NCBI GenBank assembly: GCA_001839685.1
Contig: MLAK01000815.1
Location: 226,247 to 290,246, forward strand
Source of the DNA: Tritrichomonas foetus
Lineage: Eukaryota; Parabasalia; Tritrichomonadida; Tritrichomonadidae
Direction of reading: 5' to 3'
DNA length: 64,000 nt
Of this stretch, positions 1 to 10,178 are shown in pieces. The notes beneath the pieces were generated by a model. It did not search any database. It was not told where the DNA came from and saw only the letters and a program-made list of their open reading frames with translations. A program made the translations under genes and the position numbers. Every line of letters begins with the position of its first letter. Position 1 is the first letter of the stretch.

Positions 1-927
1 GTTCTTTAATTGTAGATTCAAAAAATTATGAGGAATTACAAAATTAAAATAATTAGAATTGAAATTGGAAATAAAATTCCCATTTATTTTATTCTTCATA
101 AAATTCTCAGCTGAGATATCTCTCGAAATAAAAACTCATGAATTTCAAAATATTACTTGAACAGGAAATAATACCAATGTCACAACAATTAATTCACATT
201 GCCTTTCTAACCTTATTGAAGATCAAATTTATATATTCCAACAAATATTCATGAAGCATTTGATAGAGAATTGTTTTTACAATTATTCATTATTACGTAT
301 CATGAACTATACTCATACCGCATCATCTATCAACATCATTCATCATTTTCTGAGATTGAGCTGGGTTTCTTGGAAAAGATTTCATAACTGGAATGGCTAA
401 TATTAACAAGTGAAAATCGAATAATTTTCTCATATTATCCTGTTTTGGTGAATTTTTTTCATCCATTTAGATTCAATAAATTCAATATGCATCCACTTTT
501 TCAATGTATTATAAGAAATGCCTCAATGAATTTACTAAATATTTTGTATTATTTGAGAACTTTTTCAGTGTAAACGTTTTTAGATGATATTTTGAGGAAA
601 TTCAGTGAAAAGATTTCCATATTTAAACTTAACTCCTTACTAATAAACATTTAGATTTTTTAATTAAAGTTCATTATAAATTTGCATTACTACCAGGTTA
701 TAAAAACCTCTCAAATTTGGATTTAATTTCTAGCAGAGTATAAATGGAGCAATGTATTTTAATGTATTAATTAAATGAATTCATTCATACAACCCATGCA
801 AATTATAATAATTTAATACCATAACTCTCATCGTATTAAAAAGAGTTAACTCAATTTAAAGTTTGGTTAAATACCACAAATTTTATTATAACATTTTATT
901 CCATGATCAAACAATTGGTAATAATAA
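1..927. other. Intergenic, left edge of window
   Basis: This AT-rich stretch has stop codons in all frames and no open frame that looks coding. It lies 3' of the hydrogenase-like gene, which ends at 928 on the minus strand. I see no tRNA, rRNA, repeat array or convincing promoter in it. Confidence 0.6.
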
Positions 928-3900
928 TTAATAACTGAAAATATTGGTATGGAATTCATGTCGATTATTCACAGCCATTGCCTCTTCGATTGACAACCAT
1001 CCTTCATTACAAGTAATTGTAACAAGAATATTTTTCAAATCATTTGGTGTTGTTCTTGAAATCCCACAATAAAAAAGCTGTGCTCGAGTGTCACTCCATA
1101 GATCCCAGATTTTCGCTGAGTTTTTCGTAAACAAATCTTGAATCTTTTCACTTTTTGATGTTTTGCTAGATTGAGTTTCGTTTTCTTCATCTTTAGAATA
1201 AACTATAAATAAATCATTGATAATTTTAGTTTCCTTAATGTTATAAAGCTTTGCAACTAGCAAAGGAATGGCATTTTTACATTTTCCTTGATAAAACAAT
1301 AAAGCTGGTCCAAGTTTTGATTTATTATTGCTGTCCTCTAAAAGATATTCCTTTCGTTTTGAAATAAGGGAATACAAAGCAGAAATTCCACTATCAACTG
1401 CAACCAAAATCAGAGGTGTTCCAAGATCAACGGGATATTTGAAAACATTAGGTAAAATTTTTATAAAAATTTGAGTTGTATTTGGATCACGTAAATAACT
1501 TGATCCTAACCCTTTTCGTTTATTATTTACACCAAATATTACATCATGAACAAAAACTACTAATCCGCCTTTCGATGGATCACAGGATTTTTCAGGAGAA
1601 TAAATTCGCGGCCTTATTTTTGGAATTGCAGAGATTAAAACAGATATTTCTGGAACGCCAAATTGTGCATATTTTTCCATAAACTCTAAAACACTTGTGT
1701 CTTTAATATATTCTTCATATTTAGCTGGATCATTTTCATCAACTAGATGCTCAAGTTTCTTCTTTCCTTTCTCATTTGCAGCTTCAAAGAAAGCTCGAAT
1801 GAAACCTTTGGGCGGTTCACAACAGAGATCCAAAAATTGTGAGAAAAGCTGATAAATAGTTGTTTTGTTTGGAATTAAGTTATCTTTGTTTGTCTTTAAG
1901 ATATCGATAGAAAGAACCATATCTCTTTGTAACTTTAATATTTCTAATGATTTATTAACTTTAATTTCTTCATTTCTCGGTAAAACTAAAATATGATCAT
2001 ATTTTTCAAATATCATTCCAGAAGGCAATTCAATAAAATAACGAGTAACAACTGAATTATCAGGAAGATGTAAAGAAATAATAGTATTATTTTTCACATC
2101 AGTAGAATTTGTCGATACCTGCTCTTTTTCAATAATTCTGGCCATTTCGAAGTCAATAGGACGTGCAGGCTTTTCTATGATTGATTTATCATCAACTTCA
2201 ACCATTTCATTTATTAAAGAAAATCCAATAAGTGGTTTCTTAGAAAAAACAGTTTTAGATAAAACATGTGACCACCTTATGAATGAATCCATGCTTTTTT
2301 CTTTAGTTGTTGTTTCTATAGCTAACATATTTTTAGCATTTCTTCTAATTAAATCATTAGATAAAGTTTCTCCAATTGTTTCACCAATCGAAAAAATAAC
2401 GAATGACAATCCAGTTAAATCATCAAACGACTCATGAATTAATTGGAAAAATTTTCTTCCATTTTTCGCAATACTCATTACTTCATCTTCATCTTCTTCA
2501 ATGAAGAAAATTATATAGTTATATTTAAATAAATCATTTATACTCTTAATATTCATCATTGGAACAGATTTACACATAAAATGGCTTGCAGTAAGTCTCG
2601 CGTACGTTTTAATTGTTTTATCATTCGAACAATAAACAACCAGTGGCATCAGTTTCAACAATTTTATGTTTTCTTTTATTGCTGTTTCATGTGGTTCATG
2701 AAAAGTTGTTGATTCATTGACGATTATTTGTGGGGATATAGAAAAATTGCCTTTATTTATTATAGATGAATTGAAAAATGGAATTTTTCGTTGTGTTGAA
2801 TTATCGAACTCATAAATAGCTTTCAAACGGCTAGCTTCAAGTTCTTTTTGATAACTTTTCACTCTTGGTTGACCACCACCAAAAATTGAACCACCAGGGC
2901 AAGAAGAAACTTCAATTAGAGTATAATTAAGATATTCATCGCTATCAATTAACTCTCGCACTGAGCCAATTCCATTACAAACAGCAATTTTTATTTTATG
3001 GGAACCGATTGTAACATCGATTGTTTTAGCTTTATAATGTGAAATTGAATGGAAATCTTCATTTACTTTGATTTTTTCATTCACTGAACTAACAAAAATT
3101 GGAGTCTGGTCAGAATTATTAGAATTGCTCTTTCCAAATTGGAAAGATGTATTCATGCTATTGATGGTTGTGATAGTGTTGTTACTCTTTGATTTATTTA
3201 TTGAACCTAAATTAGTCACTTTGTTAATGTTGGATAAAGTTGGCGAAACCGCATTCGTAAAACGAGGCTTTTTATTATTATTCATAATTGAATAAGAACT
3301 TCCTCCGAGAGTGTTTAATCCAGTAAATGATGATGATTTTGGTGGAGAATATTGATCATCAATTATTCCAAGTTCATCGATTTCTATTAATTTTCGAACA
3401 ATACCTTCAGAAAATCCTCCTCCGACTGTTGATAAAATTGCCGAACTTGAACATTCGGAAAATGGTGGATCAAATTTTCCATTTGCTAAAAGGACCCACT
3501 CGATTCCAAATTCTTGTATCATTTGATAAAATTCATTTGTTGTTAAACAAACATCAATGTCTCCAGCTTCTTTCATCTTCTTAATTTCATCTTTTTTCGT
3601 TGCACAACCAGTTAAAACTGCAATAAACAAATGTTTACTCATTGTTCCACGAATGAGCCTCGATAAAATCAAATCTGGTGATTTAAAAGGTGCAATATGA
3701 TCGAGAATTTTGATATATGTATTTTTTTCGGCATAGTTAATAAACGATGGACAAAATGATGAAAAAAGGGGTAATTTTTGATTTTTCTCAATTCGAGTTA
3801 AAAGTTCTTTTGCATGAAGAGTCATTGAAATATCTCGACCACAGCCACCATTAAAAACATACTTAAAGCCGAGTTGCCTCGCAGCTGAAACTAATTTCCC

Positions 3901-4647
3901 TGAACAATTGCTACTTTTAGGACTTTCATTGCTTTTATGATTAATAATATCACAAAATGAAAAAAATACACTTGGATCAATGATCAAAACCATTTTTTTT
4001 CCACTTGCTAAAGCTTTTTTAACTAAACTTGTGGAATTATTTATAGACATTGCTTCAGTTGGACAAACTTGTGCACAAATTCCGCACGAAACGCATTTGT
4101 TGGCTTGAATTAAAAGAGATTCATCACTCAACGCATCAATTTGTAAAACATCTGCACAAACGGAAACACATCTTTTACAATTAATACACTTTGAAGGATC
4201 AAAACAAATTGTATTAGTTTTTTCATATTTTCTGAGCACAGATTTTTTACCTTCAAAAAAGTAGGAAAATAAATCTACAATTTCGGTGTTCATATTTTGA
4301 CTCTTTTTGTCGGTTAAACCGCTTTTATAAATTTTATTTAATCTATCCATGCTATTTTTAGCTTTGGTGGCTATTGGCAATAGCGGTAGAAAATTCGCGT
4401 ATGCGCGATCAAATACTTCTGGAGAACATGTATCGATGACCATATTTGCTTTAACTACAGTCATACATGCATGACAAAAACCCATTCCATCTACTTTCAC
4501 TACACAAAGATTGCATGTTCCAATAAATGGAAGAGATTCATGGTAGCAAAGAGAAGGAATATAAATATTAACATGCTGGCATGCCTTCAATATTGAAATA
4601 TTTGGTGGAACTTGATAGGGCTTTGAGTTAATTCGAAGAGGAATCAT
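928..4647 (-). CDS. Degenerate [FeFe]-hydrogenase-like / cytochrome P450 reductase-like fusion
   Basis: A protein of about 1,239 residues. The open frame begins further out with a TTG codon at 4698; the first ATG is at 4647. Domains in order: a plant-type [2Fe-2S] ferredoxin fold (cysteines about 33-61, CxxC in TCNLC), two CxxCxxCxxxC [4Fe-4S] motifs (about 153-164 and 182-193), a hydrogenase H-domain (about 230-640) carrying an Asn/Ser-rich insert between motifs 2 and 3, then flavodoxin-, FAD- and NADPH-binding modules resembling CPR/CysJ (about 650-1239; RPRIYS and a final GWLSIEEAMAV). Long [FeFe] hydrogenases fused to a CysJ-like module are known from anaerobic protists. The H-cluster motifs are damaged: L1 reads SSFCP (proton-relay Cys is Phe), L2 reads LTGCATKKDE (Met-Pro lost), and L3 reads SSCPGGSIFGGGQP, where the bridging Cys is Ser587. 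The FMN loop (YCSNDKTIK) and the nucleotide loop (AVDSGISA) also look degenerate. Hydrogen turnover is therefore doubtful. No clear hydrogenosomal presequence precedes the ferredoxin domain. Confidence 0.85.
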   Translation of the reverse strand: MIPLRINSKPYQVPPNISILKACQHVNIYIPSLCYHESLPFIGTCNLCVVKVDGMGFCHACMTVVKANMVIDTCSPEVFDRAYANFLPLLPIATKAKNSMDRLNKIYKSGLTDKKSQNMNTEIVDLFSYFFEGKKSVLRKYEKTNTICFDPSKCINCKRCVSVCADVLQIDALSDESLLIQANKCVSCGICAQVCPTEAMSINNSTSLVKKALASGKKMVLIIDPSVFFSFCDIINHKSNESPKSSNCSGKLVSAARQLGFKYVFNGGCGRDISMTLHAKELLTRIEKNQKLPLFSSFCPSFINYAEKNTYIKILDHIAPFKSPDLILSRLIRGTMSKHLFIAVLTGCATKKDEIKKMKEAGDIDVCLTTNEFYQMIQEFGIEWVLLANGKFDPPFSECSSSAILSTVGGGFSEGIVRKLIEIDELGIIDDQYSPPKSSSFTGLNTLGGSSYSIMNNNKKPRFTNAVSPTLSNINKVTNLGSINKSKSNNTITTINSMNTSFQFGKSNSNNSDQTPIFVSSVNEKIKVNEDFHSISHYKAKTIDVTIGSHKIKIAVCNGIGSVRELIDSDEYLNYTLIEVSSCPGGSIFGGGQPRVKSYQKELEASRLKAIYEFDNSTQRKIPFFNSSIINKGNFSISPQIIVNESTTFHEPHETAIKENIKLLKLMPLVVYCSNDKTIKTYARLTASHFMCKSVPMMNIKSINDLFKYNYIIFFIEEDEDEVMSIAKNGRKFFQLIHESFDDLTGLSFVIFSIGETIGETLSNDLIRRNAKNMLAIETTTKEKSMDSFIRWSHVLSKTVFSKKPLIGFSLINEMVEVDDKSIIEKPARPIDFEMARIIEKEQVSTNSTDVKNNTIISLHLPDNSVVTRYFIELPSGMIFEKYDHILVLPRNEEIKVNKSLEILKLQRDMVLSIDILKTNKDNLIPNKTTIYQLFSQFLDLCCEPPKGFIRAFFEAANEKGKKKLEHLVDENDPAKYEEYIKDTSVLEFMEKYAQFGVPEISVLISAIPKIRPRIYSPEKSCDPSKGGLVVFVHDVIFGVNNKRKGLGSSYLRDPNTTQIFIKILPNVFKYPVDLGTPLILVAVDSGISALYSLISKRKEYLLEDSNNKSKLGPALLFYQGKCKNAIPLLVAKLYNIKETKIINDLFIVYSKDEENETQSSKTSKSEKIQDLFTKNSAKIWDLWSDTRAQLFYCGISRTTPNDLKNILVTITCNEGWLSIEEAMAVNNRHEFHTNIFSY

Positions 4648-6111
4648 TTTTACGTTGGCTAAAATGAATTGAATTTTTTTCTGATGGGTATCATTCAAAT
4701 TACAGAAAACTTCAGAAAATATTGAATTGCATTGAAATTATTACATGTGATCATTTAGATAGAACTATTAATGAATGTAGAAATAAAATGACTCTTTTTT
4801 TTCGTGAACTCACATCACAGTTGAATTCATAATTAATATGAATTGAATGAATATTGAAATATTGAGAGAAATGAATAAAAAGATGTTACTCAAAACAGAT
4901 TTTTTTTATTTCACAGTATCTTTATTATACAATCATGTTTTATAAAATCAAAACTAGTAAATATATTTAAAATACCAATAATATAATAAATTTTGATAAA
5001 AAACCCGCATAGAAAATTAGATTTCGGTATATATTATTGTGAAGTGAAAGGTCAAATAAAGGCCAAATATAGAAAATATCTAATGGGTTGATTTGATGAG
5101 AACTTTGCCGGTTCTTTGGGCCATTTTGACTTGGAGGAGCCTTGGTCATGTGTCAGCGTCTCATCCATGTCAAAGTAGCCCAAAGAATCAGCAAAGTCCT
5201 CATCATATTAACCGATTTAAGTGGCAAAAAACATAAATCTGAGGAACAAGAAAATAAAAAAAAATCCTGTCAATATTTCTGATTTCAACACAGAATGGCT
5301 TTTCTGGAAATTGAGAATTCACGATTATTTATAACAGAATTATGAGCATAATTCACGATTAAATCAATAAATTGAATGAATTATTTTTATACAAAAGTTT
5401 CACTCAAATTTTCGTATCGTATGTGAAGATGATTTATTGACGTGCTTTTACATGTTATTATGTACATAATTATATATGTGCATAAAATAAAGGTGATAAC
5501 TGCTCATATTTGCTTTTGGCCAAATAAAATCTCAATTTAGAGACCAAAACTCCCTTCAAATTTGTTTCTCTGTTGATCCAAAATCTTTATTTTTAATATT
5601 GTACATGTAATTTATGACTAGACAAATGATCAACATGATTTTGGTCACTTTCCCCTGAATTATTATATAAAATATAGTAGGCTAAATTTATTTGATGATT
5701 TTGCAGACATGCTAAAATAGGAATATAATCATTAAAATGGGAAAGGAAATTGAGAAAAGCAGAATAACGATCAAATTAATCGGGTGAATTGAGCTGATAT
5801 GAAGTTCTAAGCTCATGAAATTCAGATAACGTTGACTCACAATTTAAATTTATATTTAAATTCTGAAGAAATTCAATAGAAGTAAAAAGTCATATCAAAT
5901 GAGGAATTACATTATTTAATTTAAATAGTGATGAATTGTATCTTTTTATCATATAAGATTCATTTTTGGAGATATGACTTTTTGATTATTTCATCTATTC
6001 TCACAAAAGTTTTTTGAATTTTTTTTTATTTCACAAAAAGTTGAAATAAAATAAATATTTCTGTAGTGAGAATTCAATAATATAAAGTAACAACCAAAGA
6101 TTCAATCTCAA
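4648..6111. other. Intergenic, contains the 5.15-kb palindrome
   Basis: A 1.46-kb AT-rich spacer between the divergent hydrogenase-like and kinase genes. Apart from the inverted repeat at 5082-5217, annotated separately, no long coding frame stands out. A 60-codon minus-strand frame at 4967-5149 overlaps the repeat and turns into AT-derived sequence, so it is not accepted as a gene. TTTGGCCAAATAAA at 5515-5528 recurs at 49550. Confidence 0.55.
5082..5217. repeat. Long imperfect inverted repeat (hairpin), 58-nt arms, 20-nt loop
   Basis: The arm 5082-5139 and the reverse complement of 5160-5217 match at 48 of 58 positions, with no gap and a 20-base centre that is not palindromic. The arms are visibly richer in G+C than the surrounding spacer. 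As RNA, three of the ten mismatches would become G-U pairs, giving a stem of about 51 pairs in 58. In one frame the inner 45 nt of both arms read as similar peptides, DENFAGSLGHFDLEE on plus and DEDFADSLGYFDMDE on minus, and both frames have a stop three codons before them. It could be a duplicated, inverted gene fragment, a hairpin RNA precursor or a palindromic mobile-element remnant. No terminal inverted repeats or target-site duplications were recognised. Confidence 0.75.
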
Positions 6112-7362
6112 ATGGATGAACTCGAAGGAATCGGCCATTATCAATTCAAAGGCGACCTTGGTACAGGTGCTTTTTCAACTGTTAAACTTGCCCTTGACCA
6201 TTCCAAAAAACGCCTCGTTGCTTGTAAAGTCATCGAAAAGAAAGCAATAAGCACGCCTTCGCTCAAAGCCAAATTTGAATCAGAGATTCGCATTTTACAA
6301 CAACTCAGTCATCCAAATATAGTCCAGCTTTATGATTTGCTTAAAGACGACGATCGAATTTATATAATTATGGAATTTTGTAGTGGCGGAGAACTTTTTG
6401 AACATATTCTTGAAAGAGAGCATTTAACAGAAGCGGAAGCCAAACCAATGATCAAAGAAATTCTCAGCGGCCTCAAATTTGTTCATTCTTTTGGAATTGC
6501 TCATCGAGATTTAAAACCAGAAAATCTATTATTTGGTGACGATGGAGAAATAAAAATATCAGACTTTGGATTTTCACGTTTTGTTGATCAAAACGGTCTC
6601 GCGCAGACTCCCTGCGGCTCGCCATGTTATGCCGCACCAGAAGTTATAAGTGGTCGACCATATGACGCCAGAAAAAGTGATATTTGGAGTACTGGAGTCG
6701 TTGCATATGCAATGCTGACTGGAAAGCTCCCTTGGACGCAAAGAAATCAAAATGCTTTGTTCGACCAAATAAGAAAAGGAAATTTTGTCATACCGAACTT
6801 TTTGAGTCCACTTTGCCAAGATTTCTTAGCAACACTAATGGAAGTTAGTGATAAGAAAAGACCATCAGCAGAAGATGCTTTGAATCATCCATGGATAGCA
6901 AACGCTCCATGCTATGGTCAAGATAACAGACAAATGAGAAGAAGCAGTCACGCTTGTATTTCACTCCAACAAGTGGATAAATTCTTCGAAGATAATAAAA
7001 ATATCAGCAACAGTAAAAATTCAACACAAACATCAATTTCTGATGAAGGTGAAAATCAATACCGTGTTCGTGCAATGTGTCGTTGTGCTTCTGATCCACC
7101 TCCACTTCACTCACAAAATACTCAGGCACATGGAATGTCTGCTGGAATGATGAATAGTAGAGCATCCAATCAAGTCCAGAAAAAATATGAAATAGTGATG
7201 CCAGAAAAAATGAAGAAAATGAGTCCGCAAAAGAAAATGCAAATGAGGAAGCCCTCAGCACCGAAAAATCATCTGCCGCCGCTTCCAATTAATTCACAAG
7301 GGCAACAACATCAAATTGCACCTCCAACAAAACCATCAATGCCTTCGCCAAGAAGGAAATAA
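6112..7362 (+). CDS. CAMK-type serine/threonine protein kinase
   Basis: A 416-residue protein starting at ATG 6112. The kinase domain spans about residues 8-263 with all key motifs: Gly-rich loop GTGAFSTV, ATP lysine in VACKVI, HRDLKPEN (from about 131), DFG (about 151), CGSPCYAAPE (about 173) and SDIWSTGV. The ACKVIEKK, GELFEHILE and PEVISGRPYDARKSDIWS wording is that of the CAMK/AMPK-like group, which is much expanded in trichomonads. It should be an active cytosolic kinase; its substrate is unknown. The tail after about 265 is Ser/Asn-rich and then basic and proline-rich (KKMKKMSPQKK, NHLPPLPINS), with no recognised regulatory domain. It uses more C/G-ending codons than the neighbouring AT-rich genes. 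It is transcribed divergently from the hydrogenase-like gene. Confidence 0.93.
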   Translation: MDELEGIGHYQFKGDLGTGAFSTVKLALDHSKKRLVACKVIEKKAISTPSLKAKFESEIRILQQLSHPNIVQLYDLLKDDDRIYIIMEFCSGGELFEHILEREHLTEAEAKPMIKEILSGLKFVHSFGIAHRDLKPENLLFGDDGEIKISDFGFSRFVDQNGLAQTPCGSPCYAAPEVISGRPYDARKSDIWSTGVVAYAMLTGKLPWTQRNQNALFDQIRKGNFVIPNFLSPLCQDFLATLMEVSDKKRPSAEDALNHPWIANAPCYGQDNRQMRRSSHACISLQQVDKFFEDNKNISNSKNSTQTSISDEGENQYRVRAMCRCASDPPPLHSQNTQAHGMSAGMMNSRASNQVQKKYEIVMPEKMKKMSPQKKMQMRKPSAPKNHLPPLPINSQGQQHQIAPPTKPSMPSPRRK

Positions 7363-8108
7363 TGATTATTCAATATCCCAACTAATTTCCAAAAAGGAAT
7401 AGCACTTCCTAAGATCTCACTTTTAAATCTATTTCCTAGATGGTCCTTCAGGGAAGATAATAGTAGTCATTATCAATATACCAGATTTGACCCTTTAGAT
7501 TTAGATTTCGAATTGATTTTCGTTCAGAATCTCAACTTTTTGAAAATTTCTCTCAAGTCGTCGGTGGGTGCTCTTGTACCTTAAATAACGACCAATTGAG
7601 TGTGAATACTCAGGAATGTTTTTTGTGTATGTATACAGTTATTTAAAAGTCTAAAATAATAAAAATTATTTCACGATAATAAGGATTTTTATTTTCTTGA
7701 ACAGTTCAATAGCTATTGGCGTTGATGAAAATAGAAAAATGGCTAAAATCATACTTTTCCGGTTTATTTGACCTGATAGAATGAAAATAATTCGTATTTC
7801 AGCTGGAATTAGTTGAAACAGCTAATCATTCTTTATTATCTTCTTCTCAGTATCAGATTTATCAAATTTGAAAATGTTGAATTAGAAGTTCAGTAAATAA
7901 TACTATGATTAATGAAAAGAAATAGAATTACTTTTCATATAGTTGTTTGAATGTGTGAATATATGAATATGATTATTATCTTAACATTTCCCCAATGAAG
8001 ATTAAGGGATTCATTAGAAACTTGGAGAAAATAGAAAAAGATTATGATCTATATATATTGCCACAAAATATGATTATTGATTTGTAAACTTTATCTATAT
8101 ATCATTCA
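7363..8108. other. Intergenic between convergent genes
   Basis: An AT-rich spacer between the 3' ends of the kinase and Myb genes. It has no open frame of note and no RNA gene was recognised. It is expected to hold both 3' UTRs and poly(A) sites. Confidence 0.55.
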
Positions 8109-9188
8109 TTACATAAATCTTGTTTGGGTATCCGATGTTTCTGGTGGATAATGCAAAAGTGTTCTAGTTTGTATAGCCAAAATCGCTTTTTTGGGAGGCA
8201 TCATTGCATTTGGCGGGAAATAATTCGGTGTTATATTTTCTATTGGAGGGAGTTTGACTTGTTGATTAGCTCTATCATCAGTTGTTTCATTTTCATTATC
8301 TTGACTATTTTTGTTATTATTGTTATTATTATTACTATTTTTGTGATTATTGTGAGTATTCTGTTCTGATTTTACATCACATGTACTAATTTCTACATTT
8401 GGCGAACTTTGAAGTCCAGGTGACGATTCTTGGAAAATTTGATTCGGATTTTGCGGAATAATTAAACCATTTATATTACTTAAGTTATTTGTGAAGCTAT
8501 TTAGTTGATTAATTTTATTGATATTACTAATTGCACTCAAGCTATGGATATAGTTATGGTTTGGCGAACCATTTAAATTATTGTGAGATGAAATAATATT
8601 ATTTGGAAAATTACTCTGACCAATTCCTGCTAAAATTATTGAATTCTGTAAATTCACATTTTGTTTGGAATTGCTAGCAATATTTGTATTATTTAAAATA
8701 TTCATATTTTGGTTCACAATTGGGTTCATATTGTGGTTGATATTGATATTTAAAGTACTGCTGATAGTATTATTTGCGAAATTGTTGTTGTTCGTCATCT
8801 GATTGATATTATTTTTATTTTTTGGGAGTTTCTTTTTAATTTGCCGGGAAAGGACAAGATATCTATTCTTTATGCTTATATCTGTTCTCTGCGGGAAAAA
8901 CTTTGCTATTTGGACCCATCTTGCTCCGACTTCTTTATATTTATCAAGGAGAAGATTGTCCTCTTCTTGCGTCCATGGGCTCTTACATATACTTGGCGAA
9001 AGGTAGTTGCACCACCGCTCTTTGCACTGCCTTGAGTTTCGATTTGGCATGTTTTGTGCGATTTGGGCCCAATTATTCTCTCCATATTTGTTAACGAGCT
9101 CTTTGAGTTGGATATCTTCTTCTGCACAGAATTTGAATTTCGGATGCGATTTTTTGGTCTGTGGAATTAAGAAATAAGAGGAGTTCAT
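8109..9188 (-). CDS. R2R3-type Myb-like DNA-binding protein
   Basis: A 359-residue protein with two tandem Myb/SANT repeats at about residues 14-68 and 69-120. Repeat 1 has Phe in place of the first Trp (FKFCAEED), then NNWAQIAQNM and RQCKERWCNYL; repeat 2 has SPWTQEEDNLLL, ARWVQIAKFF and ISIKNRYLVL. This is the canonical helix-turn-helix spacing. Myb factors of this form are the main expanded transcription-factor family of trichomonads. The rest (about 125-359) is Asn-rich low complexity with runs of N and short NIN/NNF repeats, probably disordered. It should act in the nucleus; its target genes are unknown. The ATG at 9188 is the first in frame. Confidence 0.92.
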   Translation of the reverse strand: MNSSYFLIPQTKKSHPKFKFCAEEDIQLKELVNKYGENNWAQIAQNMPNRNSRQCKERWCNYLSPSICKSPWTQEEDNLLLDKYKEVGARWVQIAKFFPQRTDISIKNRYLVLSRQIKKKLPKNKNNINQMTNNNNFANNTISSTLNININHNMNPIVNQNMNILNNTNIASNSKQNVNLQNSIILAGIGQSNFPNNIISSHNNLNGSPNHNYIHSLSAISNINKINQLNSFTNNLSNINGLIIPQNPNQIFQESSPGLQSSPNVEISTCDVKSEQNTHNNHKNSNNNNNNNKNSQDNENETTDDRANQQVKLPPIENITPNYFPPNAMMPPKKAILAIQTRTLLHYPPETSDTQTRFM

Positions 9189-10178
9189 CGAAAAAATTAG
9201 AAGTTGATAATTTTTTGTAATTTTAAACTTTTCCTCGCTTTTTGATAAGATAATTAACGATCAAAAAAGTTGATCATCGATATGTTTTTTTATATGTTGA
9301 AAAAGTTCCTTCGATAATATTTTTTGTATACTTTACCCTATTTTTGATATCGATATTTGAGAATGAATGATGATAAATCAATTTTTTGAGAATTGATAAA
9401 TAGATGTCAGATCAACTTTTCTGAGGAAAATTTTTTTCATGATATAATCACACTTTGAGGAATGTCATAAAATTTCATTACATGATGAACAATATAATAT
9501 AGTCCACTTCATGCAATTTTTCTCAGATTTCGTTAATGAAAGAGTCCTTTTGTGCTAAAATCCTTCATATTATTTTAAGTTTTTGCTCATGTTTCCTTAT
9601 CTCGAGTATTTCATTATGAGAAAGGACTTTAACTTCTTAAATGTGTAGGAAAGAACTAAAAAAACATATAATTAAGTTCATTCGTCCAAATGAAAAAAAA
9701 AAAGATAAGTTAGGTATAAAGAAACTTTAACTAATATGCTTTAGTATAATATAAAAATAATATATATATATATATAATTTGGAATCTTTAACTGTGTGCC
9801 ATTGCCTCAAGTGATTCAATTACTTGTTTGCGTTCAAAATTAATGACTTATGATCGACATTATTTAAGTGAAACAATTAAGTTTCAAACTAGAAGTATAA
9901 ATTAAAGATTCACAAATTCACTAAATTACATGGCATTTTCTTTCTAAACAAATACTATAATGAATCAGCCATTTTAAAATAATTACAGACAAAAAAATCC
10001 GATTTTAAAAATTAAAACAATTTCAAATCTTTTTGGCTTAAATACAATATTCTTCATTTCTTTCTTGTTTTCATTCCACATTTAGTTCTACATTTATATC
10101 TTCATTTACATTTTTATAACATTTTTGATTTACATTTGTATTTCCTTCTTGATTTACATAATGATTTAAAGTTTAATT
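9189..10178. other. Intergenic with TA microsatellite and degenerate 3' tail
   Basis: An AT-rich spacer. It holds a short (AT)n run at 9760-9776. Next to the 303-residue gene, the stretch from about 10041 to 10178 still reads like Asn/Glu-rich coding sequence in that gene's frame, interrupted by stops (see findings). No other gene was recognised. Confidence 0.55.
9760..9776. repeat. (AT)n microsatellite
   Basis: An uninterrupted AT dinucleotide run of about 17 bases inside the spacer downstream of both flanking minus-strand features. It is ordinary simple sequence for an AT-rich genome. Confidence 0.85.

Noticed and set aside
4967..5149. 60-codon minus-strand frame across the palindrome
   Set aside because: The first part overlaps one repeat arm and the rest is AT-derived hydrophobic sequence; no family or codon signal.
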